Shown: positions 54,403 through 63,377 of the stretch, piece after piece
Layout of the letters: every line of letters starts with the position of its first letter
How positions within the stretch are numbered: position 1 is the stretch's first letter
NCBI RefSeq assembly: GCF_022012295.1
Contig: NZ_JAKLTN010000001.1
Location: 1,302,001-1,366,000 of the forward strand
Length of the DNA stretch: 64,000 nt
DNA from: Dechloromonas hankyongensis
Lineage (GTDB): Bacteria > Pseudomonadota > Gammaproteobacteria > Burkholderiales > Rhodocyclaceae
Direction: 5' to 3'
The notes under the pieces: generated by a model
What the model was told of the DNA's origin: nothing
Databases searched by the model: none
What the model saw: the letters and a program-made list of their open reading frames with translations, nothing else
Position numbers and translations under genes: made by a program

Positions 54403-55743
54403 ATGTTTCGCGCCGCTGCCCGCGGGCTGATTGCCCATGCTTTTCCCATCCTGATTGCCCAGCTCGCCTCCATCGGCATGATGGTGGTCGATACCGCGGT
54501 GCTCGGCCATGTCAGTTCGGTCGATCTGGCGGCGGTGGCGATTGGCGGCGGCATACAGATTTCGGTGGTGTTCGCCCTGGTTGGCGTGCTGCAGGCGGTG
54601 GCGCCGGTGGTTGCCCACCTGCACGGGGCCGGCCGTGACGACGAGGTGGCTAACGTGCTGCAGCAAGGTTTCTGGCTGTCTGTACTGCTGGCCGTGCCGG
54701 GCGTCCTCTTCCTGACTTTCCCGGGAGGCGTGCTCGGGCTGTCCACGATGGATGCGGCGGTCGAAGCCAAGGTTCGCCAGTATCTCGGCCTGCTCGCCTG
54801 GAGCCTGCCGGCCTCGCTGTTCTATCGCACCTTCTATGCCTTCTGTAACGCCCTGGGCAAACCACGCGTCCTGATGAGCATCGGGCTGGCCGCTCTGGGG
54901 CTGCATGCCGTGCTGGCCTGGGGCCTGGCCCTGCAGGGCTGGTCGGGCGAACCGCTCGGGGTGGCCGGCTGCGCGCTGTCCAACATCATCATCGCCTGGC
55001 TGGCCTGTGCTGGCGGCGCGCTCTATCTGGTCCTCGGGCCGCTCGGCCGGCGCTACCGGCCGCTGGCCAACTGGAGCCGGCCGCATTGGCCGACCTGGCG
55101 GGAGTTGCTGCGCCTTGGCGTGCCGATGGGCTTGTCTAACCTTGTCGAGATTACCGCCTTCACGCTGATCAGCCTGTTCGTCGCCTCGCTCGGCGCGACG
55201 GTGGTGGCCGGCCATCGCGTCGTGGCGAATCTTTCGGCACTGACCTACATGCTGCCGCTGTCCTTGGCCATCGCCACGATGGCCGCTCTCGGCCGGGCGG
55301 TCGGCAGCCGCGATCAGGCGATGGCGAGGGCGACGGTACGCGCCGGCCTGTGGCTGGCGGCCGGATCATCGTCGCTGGTCGGCCTGCTGCTCTGGCTGGG
55401 CGCCGCGCCCCTCGTCGCTGCCTACACCGACGACCCGGCGGTGCGCCAGGTGGCGGTCGGCTTGGTCGGCTACGTCGCCATCTATCAATTCTTCGATGCC
55501 TTGCAGACGGTGGCGGGGCATTGCCTGCGGGCGTACCGGGTCACTTTCGTGCCGATGCTGGTTCAGACTTTCTGCTTCTGGGGTGTCGGCTTGCTCGGCG
55601 GTGCCTGGCTTTGCTACCGCTGGACTACGCCCCTCGGCGTCGCCGGTTTCTGGCTGGCCGCGGTGCTCAGTTTGATCTTCGCCGCGGCCCTGCTTTTGCC
55701 ATTGCTGCGCAAGGCCATGGTGGCGTCGGAATCAGTCCTGTAA
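54403..55743 (+). CDS. MATE family multidrug/sodium exporter (NorM-like)
   Basis: A 446-residue transporter with twelve hydrophobic segments. The first helix FPILIAQLASIGMMVVDTAVLGHVS and the matching seventh helix (LGVPMGLSNLVEITAF) show the two-fold MATE repeat. It exports cationic compounds against Na+ or H+. I prefer the ATG at 54403 (MFRAAARGLIAHAF); in-frame ATGs at 54394 and 54340 are possible and none has a strong ribosome-binding site. It is divergent from paaK. Confidence 0.88.
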   Translation: MFRAAARGLIAHAFPILIAQLASIGMMVVDTAVLGHVSSVDLAAVAIGGGIQISVVFALVGVLQAVAPVVAHLHGAGRDDEVANVLQQGFWLSVLLAVPGVLFLTFPGGVLGLSTMDAAVEAKVRQYLGLLAWSLPASLFYRTFYAFCNALGKPRVLMSIGLAALGLHAVLAWGLALQGWSGEPLGVAGCALSNIIIAWLACAGGALYLVLGPLGRRYRPLANWSRPHWPTWRELLRLGVPMGLSNLVEITAFTLISLFVASLGATVVAGHRVVANLSALTYMLPLSLAIATMAALGRAVGSRDQAMARATVRAGLWLAAGSSSLVGLLLWLGAAPLVAAYTDDPAVRQVAVGLVGYVAIYQFFDALQTVAGHCLRAYRVTFVPMLVQTFCFWGVGLLGGAWLCYRWTTPLGVAGFWLAAVLSLIFAAALLLPLLRKAMVASESVL

Positions 55744-55803
55744 TTATGAATTTTAGGCTGATCATGTTTTTGATCTCTGTGATAAGATTTGAGGTTAAAA
55801 CGC

Positions 55804-55809
55804 TATAAC
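55804..55809 (+). promoter_or_regulatory. Possible -10 box of the sucCD operon
   Basis: TATAAC lies in the AT-rich part of the 135-bp region before sucC, preceded at about 16 bp by ATAAGA as a poor -35. AAGGAAA stands before the sucC ATG. Weak evidence. Confidence 0.3.
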
Positions 55810-55878
55810 CGGGCGGGGTCGGGGGATATTTCGGCTACTGCTCATTGCTCGCAACTCAACTAAACGCAAGGAAAGCGC

Positions 55879-57039
<1,161 letters not shown>

Positions 57040-57049
57040 GGAGCCCCGA

Positions 57050-57943
57050 ATGTCCATTCTGATCAACAAGAACACCCGCATCATCACCCAGGGCATCACC
57101 GGCAAGACCGGCCAGTTCCACACCGAAAAGTGCCAGGAATACGCGAACGGCAAGGAGTGCTTCGTCGCTGGCGTGAACCCGAAGAAGGCTGGCGAAAAGA
57201 TTTTCGACATCCCCATCTACGGTTCCGTCAAGGAAGCCGCCGCCGAAACCGGCGCCACCGTGTCCGTCATCTACGTGCCGCCCGCCGGTGCTGCCGCCGC
57301 CATCTGGGAAGCGGTTGAAGCCGACCTCGATCTGGCTATCTGTATCACCGAAGGCATCCCCGTCCGCGACATGCTGATGGTGCGCAACAAGATGAAGGAA
57401 AAGGAAGCCAAGGGCGGCAAGAAGACCCTGCTCCTCGGCCCGAACTGCCCAGGCCTAATCACCCCGGACGAAGTGAAGATCGGCATCATGCCGGGTCACA
57501 TCCACCGCAAGGGTCGTATCGGCGTGGTTTCCCGTTCTGGTACGCTGACCTACGAAGCCGTCGGTCAGTTGACCGAACTGGGCCTCGGCCAGTCGTCCGC
57601 CGTCGGTATCGGTGGCGACCCGATCAACGGTCTGAAGCACATCGACGTCATGAAAATGTTCAACGACGATCCGGACACCGACGCCGTCATCATGATCGGC
57701 GAAATCGGCGGTCCCGATGAAGCCGAAGCCGCCCAGTGGTGCAAGGCCAACATGAAGAAGCCGATCGTCGGCTTCATCGCCGGTGTTACCGCCCCGGCCG
57801 GCAAGCGCATGGGCCACGCTGGCGCCCTGATCTCCGGCGGTGCCGATACCGCCGATGCCAAGCTCGCCATCATGGAAGAGTGCGGCTTCAAGGTCACGCG
57901 CAACCCGTCCGAAATGGCCAAGCTGCTGAAGGCCATGCTGTAA
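57050..57943 (+). CDS. sucD: Succinyl-CoA synthetase alpha subunit
   Basis: A 297-residue subunit that binds CoA and is phosphorylated on histidine. Motifs: [19 protein letters not shown] (CoA binding), [25 protein letters not shown] and the phospho-His region [11 protein letters not shown] (His about 256). It ends before a strong terminator. Confidence 0.96.
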   Translation: MSILINKNTRIITQGITGKTGQFHTEKCQEYANGKECFVAGVNPKKAGEKIFDIPIYGSVKEAAAETGATVSVIYVPPAGAAAAIWEAVEADLDLAICITEGIPVRDMLMVRNKMKEKEAKGGKKTLLLGPNCPGLITPDEVKIGIMPGHIHRKGRIGVVSRSGTLTYEAVGQLTELGLGQSSAVGIGGDPINGLKHIDVMKMFNDDPDTDAVIMIGEIGGPDEAEAAQWCKANMKKPIVGFIAGVTAPAGKRMGHAGALISGGADTADAKLAIMEECGFKVTRNPSEMAKLLKAML

Positions 57944-57966
57944 AATACGAGCCTAGCTCAACCCAG

Positions 57967-57993
57967 AAAGGCGGGCCTGGTGCCCGCCTTTTT
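57967..57993 (+). terminator. Rho-independent terminator of sucCD
   Basis: AAGGCGGGC, loop CTGGT, GCCCGCCTT followed by TTT. It lies 24 bp after the sucD stop and 14 bp before the next gene's start. Confidence 0.9.
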
Positions 57994-58006
57994 ATTTGTT
58001 CGATTT

Positions 58007-58708
58007 ATGGAACTTGACCTTACTTCTGCTGCGTTCTGGATCGCCGTCGGCCAGATCATCCTGATCGATATCGTGCTCTCCGGCGACAACGCGGTCGTCA
58101 TCGCGCTGGCCTGCCGAAATCTGGCGCCCGAACAGCGCCGGAAGGGAATTTTCTGGGGCGTCGCCGGTGCGGTCAGCCTGCGCGTTGTGCTCACCGTCTT
58201 TGCCGCACTGGTCATGAATCTGCCCTGGCTGAAATGCGTCGGCGGGCTGCTGCTGATATGGATCGCCATCAAACTGATGCTGCCCGAGGACGAGGAAGGG
58301 CACGATATCGAACCTTCCGCCCATCTGTGGGGCGCAGTGAAGACCATCGTCGTCGCCGATTTCGTGATGAGCCTGGACAACGTTATCGGCGTCGCCGGGG
58401 CAGCTCATGGCAATTTGCTCCTGCTGCTGTTCGGCCTGGCGGTGAGCATTCCGCTGATCGTCTGGTCTAGCCAGTTGATCATGCATTGGATGGAACGCTT
58501 TCCGGTCATCGTCCTGCTCGGGGCCGGCTTGCTCGGCTATGTCGCCGGCCAGATGATTTTCAGCGATCCGGGCGTGCGCGCCCTGTTGCCGTCCTTGCCG
58601 GAATGGACGGCGACGCTGGCTGGCGCGATTGGCGCCGTTCTCGTCGTTGGCGTCGGGCGCTGGCTGGAACAGCGAATTTTGGCCAAGCAGGATGTCACCA
58701 TCGTTTAG
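58007..58708 (+). CDS. TerC family integral membrane protein (YjbE/YceF type)
   Basis: A 233-residue protein with seven hydrophobic helices. The TerC motifs SGDNAVVIALACRNL and DFVMSLDNVIGVAG contain the membrane-buried acidic residues thought to bind metal ions. Family members have been tied to tellurite resistance, and recently to manganese export linked with secreted metalloproteins; the role of this one is not known. Start ATG at 58007. Its stop codon lies inside the left arm of the inverted repeat at 58707. Confidence 0.9.
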   Translation: MELDLTSAAFWIAVGQIILIDIVLSGDNAVVIALACRNLAPEQRRKGIFWGVAGAVSLRVVLTVFAALVMNLPWLKCVGGLLLIWIAIKLMLPEDEEGHDIEPSAHLWGAVKTIVVADFVMSLDNVIGVAGAAHGNLLLLLFGLAVSIPLIVWSSQLIMHWMERFPVIVLLGAGLLGYVAGQMIFSDPGVRALLPSLPEWTATLAGAIGAVLVVGVGRWLEQRILAKQDVTIV

Positions 58709-58820
58709 AGGCGCAGACAAAATGCCCATGGCGTCGTTGAACCTCCTTGCCGCACAGTTTGTACTGTCTTCGTCGGTCCGCATAGCCAGGACCGCTTCGC
58801 TGCATTTTGTCAGCGCTTCT
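58707..58820. repeat. 114-bp element with 19-bp terminal inverted repeats and internal hairpins
   Basis: The ends AGAGGCGCAGACAAAATGC (58707-58725) and GCATTTTGTCAGCGCTTCT (58802-58820) are inverted copies with two mismatches. Inside are ACAGT-TTGT-ACTGT and GGTCC...GGACC, so the transcript would fold into a closed multi-branched structure. It fills the whole space between the TerC stop and the ribosome-binding site (AGGAG) of the next gene. Either a structured RNA leader or a short non-coding mobile repeat (MITE-like) would fit. Confidence 0.65.
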
Positions 58821-58834
58821 TAGGAGTCACGACC

Positions 58835-59788
58835 ATGGCCCTCTATCTCTCGGAAGACGACGTCAAGCAACTGCTGACCATGGACATGGCGCTCGCCGGC
58901 GTCGAATCGGCACACCGCGACCTGGCGCTCGGGCAGGCCATCGATATCCACAGGGCACGCAGCCGCCTGCCGCAGACGGCGCTGCACATCCTGCAAGGCG
59001 CCTTGCCGGCGCAGGGCGTGCTCGGCTACAAGGCTTACACCAGCAATCGTTCGGGCAACCGCTTCCTGGTTCATCTCTTCGATGCGGCGAGTGGCGTACT
59101 GCGTGCCGTCATCGCGGCCGATTATCTCGGCATGATGCGGACGGGGGCGGCGAGCGGCGTCGCGGCGCGCCGGCTGGCCCGGCCCGATGCTGCGGTGGCC
59201 GGCGTGTTCGGTGCCGGTTGGCAGGCGGAGGGGCATGTGCGGGCGATCTGTACGGCGCTGCCCCTGAAACAGGTCAAGGTCTTCAGCCGCAAGGCGGAAA
59301 AATTGCAGGCTTTCTGCCAGCGCCTGAGCGCATTGACCGGTGTCGCCGTCGTGCCGGCCGCCAGTGCGGAAGATGCGGTGCGCGGCAGCGATCTGCTCGG
59401 TACCGTGACCTCCGCGGCGCAGCCCTTGTTCGATGCCGAATGGCTGGAGCCGGGCGTGCACATCAATGCGGCCGGATCGAATGCGCTGATCCGCCAGGAG
59501 TTGTCGGAAGCGGCGGTTCGCCGTTGCGACGTGATCGTGGTCGATGCGGTGCCGACGGCCCTGGCCGAAGCCGGCGACCTGCTGCCACTACTGGAGAAGG
59601 GGCGGCTGTATGAACGGCAGCTGGTCGAACTGGGCGATGTCATCGTTGGCCGCCGCGCCGGCCGTGAGTCGGCGCAGCAGATTACGTTGTTCGAGTCGCA
59701 GGGAATGGCCATCCAGGATCTGGCCGTGGCTTTGCGCGTGGTGCAGGCCGCTGAGGAGCGGGGAGTCGGTACGCTGCTGCCCTATTGA
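58835..59788 (+). CDS. Ornithine cyclodeaminase/mu-crystallin family protein
   Basis: A 317-residue NAD(P)-binding protein. The N-terminal substrate domain has SRLPQTALHILQGALPAQG and GYKAYTSN; the Rossmann loop is GVFGAGWQAEGHV (about 123-135). The active-site Asp lies in the VVVDAVPTAL segment. The family includes ornithine cyclodeaminase, alanine dehydrogenase and ketimine reductases, so the substrate is open. The ATG has AGGAG 8 bp upstream. Confidence 0.87.
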   Translation: MALYLSEDDVKQLLTMDMALAGVESAHRDLALGQAIDIHRARSRLPQTALHILQGALPAQGVLGYKAYTSNRSGNRFLVHLFDAASGVLRAVIAADYLGMMRTGAASGVAARRLARPDAAVAGVFGAGWQAEGHVRAICTALPLKQVKVFSRKAEKLQAFCQRLSALTGVAVVPAASAEDAVRGSDLLGTVTSAAQPLFDAEWLEPGVHINAAGSNALIRQELSEAAVRRCDVIVVDAVPTALAEAGDLLPLLEKGRLYERQLVELGDVIVGRRAGRESAQQITLFESQGMAIQDLAVALRVVQAAEERGVGTLLPY

Positions 59789-59911
59789 TCGGGTTTGACC
59801 GGGGCCTTGCGACCGAAGAGAATGTAGTCATATGACAACGATAGCCACCGCAGGTGAAATCCGTGACGCAGCAAAGGCTGTCGCCATGCGGGAAGCACTG
59901 GCGCTTGGCTC

Positions 59912-60766
59912 GTGGCGAACCTGGTTCGCGAGGTCCGTGCGGTGATCCCGGAAAATGCGCTTGAAATAGCGCAGTGCACCGATCCGGGCGTTGTCCGCTC
60001 GCACAACGAGGACGCCATCTTTGCCGATTCCCGGCTCGGCCTGGCCATTCTGGCCGACGGGATGGGCGGCTACAACGCCGGCGAGGTCGCCAGCGGAATG
60101 GCGATCACCAGGCTGGCAGAGGATCTCGAACGGCTCATCGCTTCGTCGTCCCTAAAGGATCATGCGCTGGGTTGCGACGTGGCAACCGTCGAGCGCCACA
60201 TCGTCAACGAGGTCGGGGCGGCCAATTTCGCCATATTCCATGCCTCCGAAAGCACTCCGCGCTATGCCGGCATGGGGACCACCCTGGTCCTGGCCTGGTT
60301 CTACGACAACCGGATGAGCGTCGCTCATATCGGCGATTCCCGCCTCTATCGTCTGCGCGGCGATGATCTGCAATTGCTCACCCGTGATCATTCTCTCTTA
60401 CAGGAACAGATTGATAGTGGCATGATTAGTCCGGAACAGGCGCGATACTCGGATCACAAGAATCTGGTGACCCGGGCGCTTGGTGTCGATCCCATGGTCG
60501 ATGTCGAGGTTCATGACTTCGATGTGGTGGCGGGCGATATCGTGCTGCTATGCTCGGATGGCTTGAATGACATGGTCGAGGACGAGGAGATCGCCCTCGC
60601 CTTGCGCACGCTGAGGGGAAACCTGCAATTGGCGGCAAACCATCTGGTACAGATGGCCAATGACAATGGCGGGCGCGATAATGTGTCGGTCATCCTGGTC
60701 AAGGTGCTGGCCGACTTTTCAGCACCCCGGGGTTGGTGGCAGCGATTGCAGCAGCTATTGAAGTGA
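59912..60766 (+). CDS. PP2C-type serine/threonine protein phosphatase
   Basis: A 284-residue Stp1/PrpC-like phosphatase. Metal-binding Asp residues are in RSHNEDAIFAD, ILADGMGGYNAGEVAS, LLCSDGLNDMVEDEE and NGGRDNVSVILVK; the MGTTLVLAWF and HIGDSRLYRLRGDDLQ motifs are also present. All catalytic residues are intact. The start is a GTG at 59912; no better start is seen upstream. It is followed after 15 bp by an FHA protein, so the pair probably handles phosphothreonine signalling, but no Hanks-type kinase is in the window. Confidence 0.9.
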   Translation: MANLVREVRAVIPENALEIAQCTDPGVVRSHNEDAIFADSRLGLAILADGMGGYNAGEVASGMAITRLAEDLERLIASSSLKDHALGCDVATVERHIVNEVGAANFAIFHASESTPRYAGMGTTLVLAWFYDNRMSVAHIGDSRLYRLRGDDLQLLTRDHSLLQEQIDSGMISPEQARYSDHKNLVTRALGVDPMVDVEVHDFDVVAGDIVLLCSDGLNDMVEDEEIALALRTLRGNLQLAANHLVQMANDNGGRDNVSVILVKVLADFSAPRGWWQRLQQLLK

Positions 60767-60781
60767 GGCGAGGTAAAAGAG

Positions 60782-61486
60782 ATGGCAAAACTGATCCTGT
60801 CGATGGATGGATTGGTCCTCAAGGAAATTCAGCTCAACAAGGAGCGGCTGAGTATCGGGCGCAAGCCGCATAACGACATCCAGATCGACAACCTGGCCAT
60901 TTCCGGCGAGCACGCGGTGGTGGTCACCATCCTCGCCGACTCCTTTCTCGAAGACATGAACAGCACCAACGGCACCCTGGTCAATGGCCAGCCGATCAAG
61001 AAGCACTTTCTGCGCAACAACGACATCATCGAACTGGGCAAATACAAGCTCAAATACATGGCCGATTTGCAGGCCGGTGCCGCGGCGAGCGATTTTGAAA
61101 AGAATGCGGCGATTCGTTCCGGACAACTCAAAATGCCGACCGAATTGCAACTGGAATCGCCCGATCCCTTGGTTCGCTCGAGCGTCGGTGTCGTTTCCCA
61201 GCCCAAGCCACCGGCACCTTTGCCGGGCGCGGCCATTCAATTGCTGAATGGGCCGAATGCCGGCAAGGAACTGGAACTAACCAAGACCCTGACCACGCTG
61301 GGCAAGCCCGGCCTACAGGTCGCCGTCATCGCCCGGCGGCCGCATGGCTATTTCATCACCCACGTTGAAGGCCGACAGTTCCCGTCGGTCAATGGCCGCA
61401 GCCTCGACGCCCAGGCCCACCCATTGGGCGACCACGACGTGATCGAGATTGCCGGCATCAAGATGGAATTTTTCCTGAAGGCTTAA
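60782..61486 (+). CDS. FHA domain protein
   Basis: A 234-residue cytoplasmic protein with an N-terminal forkhead-associated domain: SIGRKPHNDIQIDNLAISG (Arg27 and Ser42 region for phosphothreonine binding), then GEHA and MNSTNGTLVNG. After a linker (about 110-150) the C-terminal half repeats a related beta-rich pattern (IQLLNGPNAGKELELTKTL, FPSVNGRSLDAQAHPLGD), suggesting a second, degenerate FHA-like domain. Binding partner unknown; co-transcribed with the phosphatase. Confidence 0.88.
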   Translation: MAKLILSMDGLVLKEIQLNKERLSIGRKPHNDIQIDNLAISGEHAVVVTILADSFLEDMNSTNGTLVNGQPIKKHFLRNNDIIELGKYKLKYMADLQAGAAASDFEKNAAIRSGQLKMPTELQLESPDPLVRSSVGVVSQPKPPAPLPGAAIQLLNGPNAGKELELTKTLTTLGKPGLQVAVIARRPHGYFITHVEGRQFPSVNGRSLDAQAHPLGDHDVIEIAGIKMEFFLKA

Positions 61487-61526
61487 GGGCGCCCTGAATT
61501 CCGCCACTGTTTTTCGTTGATGCGAG

Positions 61527-61542
61527 TGTGACGTATTTCACG
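61527..61542 (+). promoter_or_regulatory. CRP-like binding site upstream of the putative cyclic-nucleotide phosphodiesterase
   Basis: TGTGACGTATTTCACG matches the TGTGA-N6-TCACA consensus of CRP/Vfr at nine of ten informative positions. It lies 121 bp before the start codon of the gene at 61664, and a possible -10 (TAGAAT, 61574-61579) follows. If used, the site would be centred about 50 bp before the start of transcription. Confidence 0.5.
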
Positions 61543-61663
61543 ATGCTTGCTGGGCCGATCGGTAGCTGAGGGCTAGAATCCAGCTTTGAGTATGGTCACC
61601 GGGCTTCTCCGGCGGCCTAGCGACTGATCGGAACATTGCTGGCAAGACTGTGGTGCCCAAGGC

Positions 61664-62431
61664 ATGAAACTACGCGTACTCGGCTGTAGTGGTGGTATCG
61701 GTGGCCGGCATCTGCGGACCACCTCCTTTCTTGTCGACCATGACATCCTGATCGATGCCGGAACCGGTGCCACCGAATTGTCGGTCGCCGAACTGCAGGC
61801 CATTAACCACATCTTCCTGACCCACGCCCACCTCGATCACGTGGTCGCCTTGCCCTTGATGATCGATACCGTCGCCAATCAACGTGACAAGCCCCTGCTG
61901 GTCTATGGTGCCCCGGATGTGCTCGACGCCTTGCAGCGGCACATTTTCAACTGGACCATCTGGCCGGATTTCTCGCAACTGCCTGATGCCGAGCGCCCAT
62001 TCCTACGCTTTCAGCCGATCGAGGTCGGCGCCGAAATTCGCCTCGGCGAACGGCGGATAACGGCATTGCCGGTCGACCACACGGTGCCGGCAGTCGGCTA
62101 TTGCCTCAATTCGGGCCAAGGAAGCCTGGTTTTTTCCGGCGATACGGGGCCCTGCGAGGCTTTCTGGCAGGCAGTCGCCCGAGTGCCGAATTTGCGCTAC
62201 TTGCTGATCGAATGCGCCTTTTCGAATCGTGAATGCTCACTGGCCATGCTATCGAAACACATGTGTCCGCGCCTACTGGGCGACGAACTGCGCCGGCTCA
62301 ATCGCCCCTGCGAGATATTCATAACGCATCTGAAGCCGGGGGAGGTTGAGCGGACGATGCTGGAGATCGAGAGCGGTCTGGGCGACTTTAATCTGGAAAT
62401 GCTGCAGAACAACCAGTTGTTCGTGTTCTGA
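61664..62431 (+). CDS. Metallo-beta-lactamase-fold hydrolase, putative class II-type 3',5'-cyclic-nucleotide phosphodiesterase
   Basis: A 255-residue enzyme. The metal site is THAHLDHV (His54, His56, Asp58, His59), with GDTGPCEAF and FITHLKPGE supplying further ligands; LGCSGGIGG and LIDAGTGATELS are N-terminal. The absence of RNase Z or glyoxalase features and the LGCSGG start favour the cAMP-phosphodiesterase (PdeA/CpdP-like) branch, but this is a family-level guess. A class III cyclase lies at 8587-9864 in the same window, and a CRP-like site lies upstream. The ATG at 61664 is preceded by CAAGGC only, a weak ribosome-binding site. Confidence 0.75.
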   Translation: MKLRVLGCSGGIGGRHLRTTSFLVDHDILIDAGTGATELSVAELQAINHIFLTHAHLDHVVALPLMIDTVANQRDKPLLVYGAPDVLDALQRHIFNWTIWPDFSQLPDAERPFLRFQPIEVGAEIRLGERRITALPVDHTVPAVGYCLNSGQGSLVFSGDTGPCEAFWQAVARVPNLRYLLIECAFSNRECSLAMLSKHMCPRLLGDELRRLNRPCEIFITHLKPGEVERTMLEIESGLGDFNLEMLQNNQLFVF

Positions 62432-62821
62432 AACAAACACCTCAGGCCCTGACTCTTTGTTGTTCACCGAATCGGAGCTCTTTCGGGAAGATCTTTTCGG
62501 TGCTCTGTGAAGTGATTTTGCAGCTCGCAACAAATCCGTTACTAAAATGTCCTCCTTTGAAGGTTTCTGTAGCCGTTGGCGTACAACGCGATATTCCTGC
62601 CGTATCTCGTCAAGTTAAGGTGCCGAAAATTGTCATGTCGTACCGCCGGAAAAGGGGGGCGAGAGGAATTTTAGCTTTTCAATAGTGCGCCAATGCTTTG
62701 AATAATAACGAGTTTTTACATATGTGGTGTCTTGTGTCATTTGTGTTTGAAAAGCTGGCATGGAATCTGTATTAGATTAGCCAAGCGGTTCTTCCCGCCT
62801 TTTGCCTAAAAGGAGATTCAA
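62432..62821. other. 390-bp AT-rich intergenic region before pilA
   Basis: The base composition changes from GC-rich to AT-rich about here. The last 70 bp hold the pilA promoter and leader. In the rest I see no gene: an open frame on the plus strand at 62500-62685 has neither a ribosome-binding site nor a recognisable product. Confidence 0.6.
62756..62770 (+). promoter_or_regulatory. Possible sigma54 promoter of pilA
   Basis: TGGCATGGAATCTGT has the -24 element TGGCAtG and, at the right distance, TGT instead of the usual TTGC at -12. Transcription would begin near 62782, and AGGAGA lies before the ATG at 62822. The GT in place of GC makes the call uncertain, though pilA is sigma54-dependent in many bacteria. 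Confidence 0.5.
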
Positions 62822-63322
62822 ATGAAGCGTGTTCAACAAGGTTTTACCCTGATCGAACTGATGATCGTTGTAGCTATCATCGGTATTTTGGCGGCAGTGG
62901 CACTTCCTGCTTACCAGGACTATACGAAAAAAGCGAAAATGTCTGAAATCGTATTGGCTGCCAGCGGCTGTCGCACTTCCGTAACTGACGTTTATCAGTC
63001 CGCATCGGGCTCGTCTTCTGCTCCGTCGGGAGGGAATTGGGGTTGTGAAAGCGCTTCGCAGACCAGCAAGTACGTGAAGCAAATTTCGACCAACGAAAAC
63101 GGTGCGATTCGTGTTCAGATCAATGCTGGTATTGATCCCGGCCTTAACAATCAGTATGTTTACCTGATTCCGCAAGATAATAACGGTACAACTTTGACCA
63201 CCTCATCTATTCCGGTGCAAGTTGGTCAGTGGCAGTGCGGTGCGACTGATAATACCGTCTTGAAATATCTGCCGGGCTCTTGCAAGACGTCAGTTTCTTC
63301 TGCCGGTACGTACGCTCCCTAA
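62822..63322 (+). CDS. pilA: Type IV major pilin PilA
   Basis: A 166-residue type IVa pilin. The leader MKRVQQG is followed by [20 protein letters not shown] (Phe1, Glu5). Four cysteines are present (in GCRTS, GCES, QCGA and SCKT), giving one or two disulfides, one of them the C-terminal D-loop. The serine-rich stretch [12 protein letters not shown] could carry glycans, which fits the glycosyltransferase gene that follows. Unlike the MSHA-like pilin, this is a classical twitching-type pilin. Confidence 0.93.
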   Translation: MKRVQQGFTLIELMIVVAIIGILAAVALPAYQDYTKKAKMSEIVLAASGCRTSVTDVYQSASGSSSAPSGGNWGCESASQTSKYVKQISTNENGAIRVQINAGIDPGLNNQYVYLIPQDNNGTTLTTSSIPVQVGQWQCGATDNTVLKYLPGSCKTSVSSAGTYAP

Positions 63323-63345
63323 TCTGGCATAAAATGAATTCATAT

Positions 63346-63373
63346 AAAGGGTGTGCTATGCACACCCTTTTTT
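63346..63373 (+). terminator. Rho-independent terminator of pilA
   Basis: AAAGGGTGTGC, loop TAT, GCACACCCTTT followed by TTT: an 11-bp stem with a T-tract, 24 bp after the pilA stop. The next gene's ATG comes only five bases after the end of this hairpin. Confidence 0.92.
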
Positions 63374-63377
63374 ATTT

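Noticed and set aside
62500-62685. Small plus-strand open frame of 61 codons before pilA
   Set aside because: No ribosome-binding site, no recognisable product, and it lies in the AT-rich intergenic part. Considered chance.
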